A stretch of 64,000 nucleotides of DNA from the NCBI GenBank assembly GCA_030762935.1, contig CM060900.1, positions 401,439,632 through 401,503,631 of the forward strand, in the 5' to 3' direction. The stretch comes from Hymenopus coronatus. Taxonomy: Eukaryota; Arthropoda; Insecta; Mantodea; Hymenopodidae. The position numbers and the translations under genes were made by a program. Under the pieces are notes generated by a model that did not search any database, was not told the DNA's origin, and saw nothing but the letters and a program-made list of their open reading frames with translations. This document shows positions 49,262 through 64,000 of the stretch, one piece after another (position 1 is the stretch's first letter; each line of letters begins with the position of its first letter).

Positions 49262-50669
49262 TGCCCACCACTTTACGGCTTTTAGCGGAGGATATTCGTT
49301 ATTTAGGCAAATCAAAATTCACCAGCAGAACCTTTAATGACAGTGAAAACAAATTTTCAGTAGATGTGCTTAATTGTATGATTGTAAATTTTTATGAAGT
49401 GCACGGTTTCGTCCAAACGTTTCTTCCAAAACTTTTCTGTATAGGGTTTAAACCTCGATTTCATTACGTAGATATCTTAGGCGCTGTCACTGATGATGGA
49501 ATGGAGATGGAGTGCTGGTGGAATGCGATGTTGGGGGAAACTTTAGAACCAGGAGAAAATCTAACATTGCGCCGCTTTGTTCACCAAAAATCCCACATGC
49601 GGGTGCGTTGGTTCGAACCCGGGTCACGTTTGTGAGAGGCGAGTCGTCTGGCCACTTTCACGGCGAGGCCTTTTCCAATAATAATAATAATAATAGACAA
49701 ATAAAATAAATAATATTGTAAATGCAAGAGAAATGTTCTTCCCAATTTACTTCATTTTAAAGCTATGCTTGAAAACGTTTCTTTTTTATGGAGAAAATAG
49801 AAAGTAAAATTTCCAAACGTTACTGGGGGACTACTAAGAATAGTAGTTATCTTTGTCTCAAACAAAAGACAGCAACAGCAGACATTCGAATACCGCCACA
49901 CGCTACGAAACTAACACATAATCCTTAAGAAATGCCAGATGACAGCACTGCGATTATGACATAATCGGAGGGGTCTTGTTGCTTTTATTTGGTTATCAAT
50001 TCCATTCCTACTGTATATATTTCTAATATTGTAGTACCGCCCCCCCCCCAAATGATTTAAAAACAAGTAAAGGAAGGAAAGGTTTGAAGGTGCTACCCCC
50101 TCAGCTTATGCAGCACAAAGGATAACTTGCCAACTCAGCAGTGTGCGACAACCACTTTTCGGCTTTTAAGCGAGGATATTCGTTATTTAGGCAAATCAAC
50201 ATTCACCAGAGGAACTTTTAATGACTGTGAAAACAAATTTTCAGGAGATTTGCTTAGTTGCCTGATTATAAATTTTCATGGAGTGTATGCTTTCGTCCAA
50301 ACGTTTCTTCCAAATCTTTTCTGTATAGTGTTAAAAGCCCGATTTCAATCCATAGATACCGTAGGTGATGTCACTGATGATGGAATGGAGATGGAGCGCC
50401 GGTGGAATGCGATGTTGGGGGAAACCTGAGAACCAGGAGAATATCTAACCTTGCGCCGCTTTGTCCACCACAAATCCCACATGCGGTTGCCTGCGTTCGA
50501 ACCCGGGTCACCCTTGTGAGAGGCGAGTGGTTTGAGCACTCGGCCACGGCGAGACTTTTTCCAATAATAATAATAATAATAATAAAAATAAAAATAATAA
50601 TAATAATAATAATAATAACAATAATAATAATACTAACATAATAATAATAATAACAATAACAATAATAAT
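49262..50669 (-). repeat. Internal island of divergent monomers
   Basis: Two cores (about 49.45 and 50.35 kb) are of the divergent type. The second is very close to the edge monomer at 10.1-11.0 kb, with shared TTGCCAACTCAGC, GGAGATTTGCTTA and CGCCGGTGGAATGCG. The first is unlike any other unit and has lost part of the A box (GGCCACTTTCACGGCG on the + strand). In the - strand sense neither has the T6 run; they have TTTT and a broken TATT. The + strand open frame of 124 codons here is incidental. Confidence 0.85.
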
Positions 50670-51537
50670 AGCGAAATAAAATAAATAATATTGTAAATAC
50701 AACAGAACTGTTCTTTCCATTTTACTTCTGTTTAAACCTATGCTTGAAAACGTTTCTTTTTTATGGAGAAAATAAAAAATAAACTTTCCGAATGTTAATG
50801 GGGGACTACTAAGAATAGTAGTTTTCACTCTCTCAAACAAAAGACAGCAACAGCAGACATTCAAATATCGCCACACGGTACGTAAGTAACACATAATCCT
50901 TAAGAAATGCCAGATGCCAGCACTGGGACAATGGCATAATCGGAAAGGTTTTTTTGCTTGGAATTTGTTTGTCAATTCAATTCCCAGAGGTATATATTTC
51001 TAATATTGTAGTTCCGCCCCCCCCCCAATGATTTAAAATCATGTAAAGGAAGGAAAAGTTTGTAGGTGCTACCCCCTCAGCTAATGCAGCCTAAACAGAT
51101 AACGTGCCAACTGACAAGTGTGTGACCAGCACTTTTCGGCTTTTAGCGGAGGATATTCGTTACTTAGGCAAATCATAATCACCAGAGAAACTTATAATGA
51201 TTGTGAAAACAAATTTTCGGTAGATTTGCTTAATTGCCTGCTTATAGATTTTCATGCAGTGTACGCTTTCGTCAAAACGTTTCCTCCAAAACTTTTCTGT
51301 ATAGTGTTTAAAGCCCGCTTTCTTTACATAGATACCAAAGGCGATGTCACTGATGATGGAATGGAGATGGAGCGACGGTGGAATGCGATGTTGGGGGAAA
51401 GCTGAAACCCAGGAGAAAAAATAAACTTGCGCCACTTTGTCCACCACAAATCCCACATGAGGTCACCTGGGATCGAACCCGGGTCACCTTTATGAGAGGC
51501 AAGTAGTCTGAACATTCGGCCACGGTGGGCCTTTTCA

Positions 51538-51620
<83 letters not shown>

Positions 51621-52874
51621 TAATGATAATAATATAGAAATAATATAAATAATAATGTAAATGCAACAAAAATTCAGTAGATTTGCTTAATTGCCTGATA
51701 ATAGACTTTCATGGAGTGTACGCTTTCGTCAAAACGTTTCTTCGAAATTCTTTCTGTATAGTGTTTGAAGCCCGCTTTCATTACATAGACACCTAAGGCG
51801 ATGTCACTGATGATGGAATGGAGATGGAGCGACGGTGGAATGCGATGTTGGGGGAAATCTGAAACCCAGGAGAAAAAATAACCTTGCGCCGCTTTGTCCA
51901 CCACAAATCCCACATGAGGTCGCCTGGGATCGAACCCATATCACCTTTACGAGAGGCGAGTAGTCTGACCACTCGGCCAAGGCGAGGACTTTTCAAATAA
52001 TAATAATAATAATAATAATATAAATAATATTGTAAATGCAACAGAAATTTTCTTTCCATTTTACTTCTCTTTAAAACTATGCTTGAAAACGTTTCTTTTC
52101 TATGGAGAAAATAAGAAATAAACTTTCAGAATGTTACTGGGGGACTACTAAGAATAGCAGCTAACACTCTCTCAAACAAAAGACAGCAACAGAAGACATT
52201 CGAATATAGCCGCACGGTACTTAGGTAACACATAATCCTTCAGAAATGCCAGATGGCAGTACTGGGACAATGGCATAATCGGAGGGGCTTGTTGCTTCGA
52301 ATTTGTTTGTCAATTTAATCCCGAGATGTATATATTTCTAATATTGTAGTTCCGCCCCCCAAATGATTTAAAAACATGTAAAGGAACGAAAAGTTTGGAG
52401 GTGCTACCTCTCAGCTTATGCAAACCAACCGGAAAACATGCCACTCACCAATGTGTGCCCACCACTTTTAGGCTTTTAGCGGGGGATATTCATTATTTAG
52501 GCAAATCATAATCACCAGAGGAACTTTTAATGACTGTGAAAACAAATTTTCAGTAGATTTGCATAATTGCTTGATAATAGACTTTCATGGAGTGTACGCT
52601 TTCGTCAAAACGTTTCTTCCAAAACTTTTCAGTATAGTGTTTAAAGCCCGCTTTCATTACATAGATACCAAAGGCGATGTCACTGATGATGGAATGGAGA
52701 TGGAGCGACGGTGGAATGCGATGTTGGGGGAAATCTGAAACCCAGGAGAAAAAATAACCTTGCGCCGCTTTGTCCACCACAAATCCCACATGAGGTCGCC
52801 TGGGTTCCAGCCCGGGTCACCTTTATGAGAGGCGAGTAGTCTGACCACTCGGCCACGGCGAGGGCTTTTCAAAT
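50670..52874 (-). repeat. Segment X (copy 2)
   Basis: Cores lie at about 51.16, 51.67 (short) and 52.55 kb, with all the private variants given for 22,105-24,314. A two-base loss in the head of the first unit (CCACGGTGGGCC) and a very short (TAA)n tract near 51,998-52,020 are specific to this copy. Confidence 0.85.
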
Positions 52875-52877
52875 ATT

Positions 52878-52933
<56 letters not shown>

Positions 52934-53811
52934 TAATGATAATAATATAGAAATAATATAAATAATATTTTACATGCAACACAAATGTTCTTTCCATTTA
53001 TCTTCTCTTTAACACTATGCTTGAAAACGTTTCTTTTTTATGGATATAATAATAAATAAACTTTCCGAATGTTACTGGGGGACTACTAACAATAGTAGTT
53101 ATCACTCTCTCAAACAAAAGACAGCAACAGCAGACATTCGAATATCGCCACACGGTACGTAACTAACACATAGTCCTTAAGAAATGCCAGATGCCAGCAC
53201 TGGGATTATGGCATATTCGGAGGGGTCTTGGTACTTATAATTTGATTATCAATTTAATCCCGAGATGTATATACTTCTAATATTGTAGTTCCGCCCCCCA
53301 AATGATTTAAAAGCATGTAAAGGAACGAAAAGTTTGGAGGTGCTACCCCCTCAGCTTATGCAAACTATCCGGAAAACATGCCACTCACCAATGTGTGCCC
53401 ACCACTTTTCGGCTTTTAGCGGAGGATATTCCTTAGTTAGGCAAATCATAATCACCAGAGGAACCTTTAATAACTGTGAAAAAAAAAATTCAGTAGATTT
53501 GCTTAATTGCCTGATAATAGACTTTCATGGAGTGTACGCTTTCGTCAAAACGTTTCTTCGAAATTTTTTCTGTATAGTGTTTGAAGCCCGCTTTCATTAC
53601 ATAGACACCTAAGGCGATGTCACTGATGATGGAATGGAGATGGAGCGACGGTGGAATGCGATGTTGGGGGAAATCTGAAACCCAGGAGAAAAAATAACCT
53701 TGCGCCGCATTGTCCACCACAAATCCCACATGAGGTCGCCTGGGATCGAACCCGTGTCACCTTTATAAGAGGCGAGTAGTCTGACCACTCGGCCAAGGCG
53801 AGGACTTTTCA

Positions 53812-53881
<70 letters not shown>

Positions 53882-54750
53882 GAGAAATAATATAAATAAT
53901 ATTGTAAATGCAACAGAAATGTTCTTTCCATTTTACTTCTCGTTAAAGCTATGCTTGAAAACGTTTCTTTTCTATGGAGAAAATAAGAAATAAACTTTCC
54001 GATTGTTACTGGGGGACTACTAAGAATAGCAGTTATCACTCTTTCAAAATAAAGACAGCAACAGAAGACATTCGAATATCGCCGCACGGTACTTAGGTAA
54101 CACATAATCCTTCAGAAATGCCAGATGCCAGTACTGGGACAATGGCATAATCGGAGGGGCTTGTTGCTTCGAATTTGTTTGTCAATTTAATCCCGAGATG
54201 TATATATTTCTAATATTGTAGTTCCGCCCCCCAAATGATTTAAAAACATGTAAAGGAACGAAAAGTTTGGAGGTGCTACCCTCTCAGCTTATGAAAACCA
54301 ACCGGATAACATGCCACTCACCAATGAGTGCCCACCACTTTTAGGCTTTTAGCGGGGGATATTCATTATTTAGGCAAATCATAATCACCAGAGGAACTTT
54401 TAATGACTGTGAAAACAAATTTTCAGTAGATTTGCATAATTGCTTGATAATAGACTTTCATGGAGTGTACGCTTTCGTCAAAACGTTTCTTCCAAAACTT
54501 TTCTGTATAGTGTTAAAAGCCCGCTTTCATTACATAGATACCAAAGGCGATGTCACTGATGATGGAATGGAGATGGAGCGACGGTGGAATGCGATGTTGG
54601 GGTAAATCTGAAACCCAGGAGAAAAAATAACCTTGCGCCGCTTTGTCCACCACAAATCCCACATGAGGTCGCCTGGGTTCGAGCCCGGGTCACCTTTATG
54701 AGAGACGAGTAGTCTGACCACTCGGCCACGGCGAGGCCTTTTCAAATATT

Positions 54751-54785
<35 letters not shown>

Positions 54786-54798
54786 TAATGATAATAAT
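52875..54798 (-). repeat. Array segment with cores 55-56
   Basis: Two full monomers (cores about 53.49 and 54.42 kb) match the second and third unit of the six-monomer blocks (TTACATGCAACACAAATG, then TGGGGTAAATCTG). The AGAGACGAGTAGTC head variant of the second is shared with the unit at 44.09 kb, so it probably derives from that block. Confidence 0.82.
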
Positions 54799-55662
54799 AT
54801 AGAAATAATATAAATAATATTTTACATGCAACACAAATGTTCTTTCCATTTATCTTCTCTTTAACACTATGCTTGAAAACGTTTCTTTTTTATGGATATA
54901 ATAATAAATAAACTTTCCGAATGTTACTGGGGGACTACTAACAATAGTAGTTATCACTCTCTCAAACAAAAGACAGCAACAAAAGATATTCGAATATCGC
55001 CACACGGTACGTAACTAACACATAGTCCTTAAGAAATGCCAGATGCCAGCACTGGGATTATGGCATATTCGGAGTGGTCTTGGTACTTATAATTTCATTA
55101 TCAATTTAATCCCGAGATGTATATACTTCTAATATTGTAGTTCCGCCCCCCAAATGATTTAAAAGCATGTAAAGGAACGAAAAGTTTGGAGGTGCTACCC
55201 CCTCAGCTTATGCAAACTATCCGGAAAACATGCCACTCACCAATGTGTGCCCACCACTTTTCGGCTTTTAGCGGAGGATATTCATTAGTTAGGCAAATCA
55301 TAATCACCAGAGGAACCTTTAATAACTGTGAAAAAAAAATTCAGTAGATTTGCTTATTTGCCTGATAATAGACTTTCATGGAGTGTACGCTTTCGTCAAA
55401 ACGTTTCTTCGAAATTTTTTCTGTATAGTGTTTGAAGCCCGCTTTCATTACATAGACACCTAAGGCGATGTCACTGATGATGGAATGGAGATGGAGCGAC
55501 GGTGGAATGCGATGTTGGGGGAAATCTGAAACCCAGGAGAAAAAATAACCTTGCGCCGCATTGTCCACCACAAATCCCACATGAGGTCGCCTGGGATCGG
55601 ACCCGTGTCACCTTTATAAGAGGCGAGTAGTCTGACCACTCGGCCAAGGCGAGGACTTTTCA

Positions 55663-55741
<79 letters not shown>

Positions 55742-56610
55742 GAGAAATAATATAAATAATATTGTAAATGCAACAGAAATGTTCTTTCCATTTTACTTCT
55801 CGTTAAAGCTATGCTTGAAAACGTTTCTTTTCTATGGAGAAAATAAGAAATAAACTTTCCGATTGTTACTGGGGGACTACTAAGAATAGCAGTTATCACT
55901 CTTTCAAAATAAAGACAGCAACAGAAGACATTCGAATATCGCCGCACGGTACTTAGGTAACACATAATCCTTCAGAAATGCCAGATGCCAGTACTGGGAC
56001 AATGGCATAATCGGAGGGGCTTGTTGCTTCGAATTTGTTTGTCAATTTAATCCCGAGATGTATATATTTCTAATATTGTAGTTCCGCCCCCCAAATGATT
56101 TAAAAACATGTAAAGGAACGAAAAGTTTGGAGGTGCTACCCTCTCAGCTTATGCAAACCAACCGGATAACATGCCACTCACCAATGAGTGCCCACCACTT
56201 TTAGGCTTTTAGCGGGGGATATTCATTATTTAGGCAAATCATAATCACCAGAGGAACTTTTAATGACTGTGAAAACAAATTTTCAGTAGATTTGCATAAT
56301 TGCTTGATAATAGACTTTCATGGAGTGTACGCTTTCGTCAAAACGTTTCTTCCAAAACTTTTCTGTATAGTGTTAAAAGCCCGCTTTCATTACATAGATA
56401 CCAAAGGCGATGTCACTGATGATGGAATGGAGATGGAGCGACGGTGGAATGCGATGTTGGGGTAAATCTGAAACCCAGGAGAAAAAATAACCTTGCGCCG
56501 CTTTGTCCACCACAAATCCCACATGAGGTCGCCTGGGTTCGAGCCCGGGTCACCTTTATGAGAGGCGAGTAGTCTGACCACTCGGCCACGGCGAGGCCTT
56601 TTCAAATATT

Positions 56611-56676
<66 letters not shown>

Positions 56677-57098
56677 CATAATAATAATAATAATAATAAT
56701 AACAATAATGATAATAATATAGAAATAATATAAATAATAATGTAAATGCAACAAAAATTCAGTAGATTTGCTTAATTGCCTGATAATAGACTTTCATGGA
56801 GTGTACGCTTTCGTCAAAACGTTTCTTCGAAATTTTTTCTGTATAGTGTTTGAAGCCCGCTTTCATTACATAGACACCTAAGGCGATGTCACTGATAATG
56901 GAATGGAGATGGAGCGACGGTGGAATGCGATGTTGGAGGAAATCTGAAACCCAGGAGAAAAAATAAACTTGCGCCGCTTTGTCCACCACAAATCCCACAT
57001 GAGGTCGCCTGGGATCGAACCCATGTCACCTTTACGAGAGGCGAGTAGTCTGACCACTCGGCCACGGCGAGGATTTTTCAAATAATAATAATAATAAT

Positions 57099-57152
<54 letters not shown>
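54799..57152 (-). repeat. Segment Z (copy 2)
   Basis: Cores lie at about 55.34, 56.28 and 56.76 (short) kb, matching 30,052-32,417 in order, spacing and private variants. It leads into the six-monomer block at 57,153, as copy 1 leads into the block at 32,418, so the duplicated stretch may in fact continue through the blocks. Confidence 0.82.
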
Positions 57153-61926
<4,774 letters not shown>

Positions 61927-61927
<1 letters not shown>

Positions 61928-62795
61928 GAGAAATAATATAAACAATATTGTAAATGCAACAGAAATTTTCTTTCCATTTTACTTCTCTTTAAAACTATGC
62001 TTGAAAACGTTTCTTTTCTATGGAGAAAATAAGAAATAAACTTTCAGAATGTTACTGGGGGACTACTAAGAATAGCAGTTATCACTCTCTCAAACAAAAG
62101 ACAGCAACAGAAGACATTCGAATATCGCCGCACGGTACTTAGGTAACACATAATCCTTCAGAAATGCCAGATGGCAGTACTGGGACAATGGCATAATTGG
62201 AGGGGCTTGTTGCTTCGAATTTGTTTGTCAATTTAATCCCGAGATGTATATATTTCTAATATTGTAGTTCCGCCCCCCAAATGATTTAAAAACATGTAAA
62301 GGAACGAAAAGTTTGGAGGTGCTACCTCTCAGCTTATGCAAACCAACCGGAAACCATGCCACTCACCAATGAGTGCCCACCACTTTTAGGCTTTTAGCGG
62401 GGGATATTCATTATTTAGGCAAATCATAATCACCAGAGGAACTTTTAATGACTCTGAAAACAAATTTTCAGTAGATTTGCAAAATTGCCTGATAATAGAC
62501 TTTCATGGAGTGTACGCTTTCGTCAAAACGTTTCTTCCAAAACTTTTCTGTATAGTGTTTAAAGCCCGCTTTCATTACATAGATACCAAAGGCGATGTCA
62601 CTGATGATGGAATGGAGATGGAGCGACGGTGGAATGCGATGTTGGGGGAAATCTGAAACCCAGGAGAAAAAATAACCTTGCGCCGCTTTGTCCACCACAA
62701 ATCCCACATGAGGTCGCCTGGGTTCGAGCCCGGGTCACCTTTATGAGAGGCGAGTAGTCTGACCACTCGGCCACGGCGAGGCCTTTTCAAATATT

Positions 62796-62833
<38 letters not shown>

Positions 62834-63711
62834 TAATGATAATAATATAGAAATAATATAAATAATATTTTACATGCAACACAAATGTTCTTTCCATTTA
62901 TCTTCTCTTTAACACTATGCTTGAAAACGTTTCTTTTTTATGGATATAATAATAAATAAACTTTCCGAATGTTACTGGGGGACTACTAACAATAGTAGTT
63001 ATCACTCTCTCAAACAAAAGACAGCAACAGCAGACATTCGAATATCGCCACACGGTACGTAACTAACACATAGTCCTTAAGAAATGCCAGATGCCAGCAC
63101 TGGGATTATGGCATATTCGGAGGGGTCTTGGTACTTATAATTTGATTATCAATTTAATCCCGAGATGTATATACTTCTAATATTGTAGTTCCGCCCCCCA
63201 AATGATTTAAAAGCATGTAAAGGAACGAAAAGTTTGGAGGTGCTACCCCCTCAGCTTATGCAAACTATCCGGAAAACATGCCACTCACCAATGTGTGCCC
63301 ACCACTTTTCGGCTTTTAGCGGAGGATATTCATTAGTTAGGCAAATCATAATCACCAGAGGAACCTTTAATAACTGTGAAAAAAAAAATTCAGTAGATTT
63401 GCTTAATTGCCTGATAATAGACTTTCATGGAGTGTACGCTTTCGTCAAAACGTTTCTTCGAAATTTTTTCTGTATAGTGTTTGAAGCCCGCTTTCATTAC
63501 ATAGACACCTAAGGCGATGTCACTGATGATGGAATGGAGATGGAGCGACGGTGGAATGCGATGTTGGGGGAAATCTGAAACCCAGGAGAAAAAATAACCT
63601 TACGCCGCATTGTCCACCACAAATCCCACATGAGGTCGCCTGGGATCGAACCCGTGTCACCTTTATAAGAGGCGAGTAGTCTGACCACTCGGCCAAGGCG
63701 AGGACTTTTCA

Positions 63712-63772
<61 letters not shown>

Positions 63773-64000
63773 GAGAAATAATATAAATAATATTGTAAAT
63801 GCAACAGAAATGTTCTTTCCATTTTACTTCTCGTTAAAGCTATGCTTGAAAACGTTTCTTTTCTATGGAGAAAATAAGAAATAAACTTTCCGATTGTTAC
63901 TGGGGGACTACTAAGAATAGCAGTTATCACTCTTTCAAAATAAAGACAGCAACAGAAGACATTCGAATATCGCCGCACGGTACTTAGGTAACACATAATC
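61927..64000 (-). repeat. Start of a further higher-order block, cut by the window end
   Basis: Cores lie at about 62.47 and 63.40 kb and match the first two units of the blocks (ATATAAACAATATTG marker, then TTACATGCAACACAAATG). The window ends inside the body of the third unit, at ACTTAGGTAACACATAATC, so the array continues. Confidence 0.87.

Overview
The window is non-coding DNA from a eukaryote, almost certainly an arthropod and most likely an insect. The grounds are a decayed mariner element, three tRNA-derived SINE copies, high A+T with abundant (TAA)n, and no compact gene blocks. A blattodean or other polyneopteran origin is only a guess. I found no intact protein-coding gene and no functional RNA gene that I would defend.

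Positions 1-10,076 are a low-density interspersed region. It holds an (ATT)n tract (205-362), a tRNA-derived SINE on the + strand (641-905) and a second copy of the same family on the - strand (9,706-9,986). It also holds a dead mariner/Tc1 transposon (4,476-5,954) with recognisable terminal inverted repeats and a broken DD34D transposase. A different tRNA-derived SINE is inserted into that transposase (5,004-5,194). Smaller items are an A28 run, four tandem copies of a 70-bp sequence (7,172-7,450), a (CT)n tract and a short GC-richer segment near 8.4-8.8 kb.

From 10,077 to the right edge (64,000) the DNA is one head-to-tail tandem array. I count about 67 monomer cores over 53.9 kb, and the array leaves the window unfinished. 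A full monomer is about 865 bp plus a (TAA)n tract of variable length. Read on the - strand, each monomer begins with a tRNA-Ser-like head (A box, then B box), continues through a body of about 750 bp and ends in an (ATT)n tail. That is the architecture of a tRNA-derived SINE-like retroelement, here amplified as a satellite. A short monomer (about 430-550 bp spacing, 19 copies) lacks about 500 bp and always has the same junction, so one deletion allele was amplified together with the full form.

The array has higher-order structure. A six-monomer block of about 4.6-4.8 kb (four full, two short) occurs at 32.4-37.0, 37.0-41.7 and 57.2-61.9 kb, with a shortened version at 41.7-45.5 kb. Three larger segments recur with private variants (22.1/50.7 kb, 26.7/45.5 kb, 30.1/54.8 kb), and the first two appear in swapped order. 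The left-edge monomer and a small island at 49.3-50.6 kb are a divergent, possibly older type. The amplified monomers carry a T6 run about 45-50 nt beyond the B box on the - strand, which the divergent ones lack. If RNA polymerase III uses these promoters, most monomers would give a short RNA of about 115 nt.
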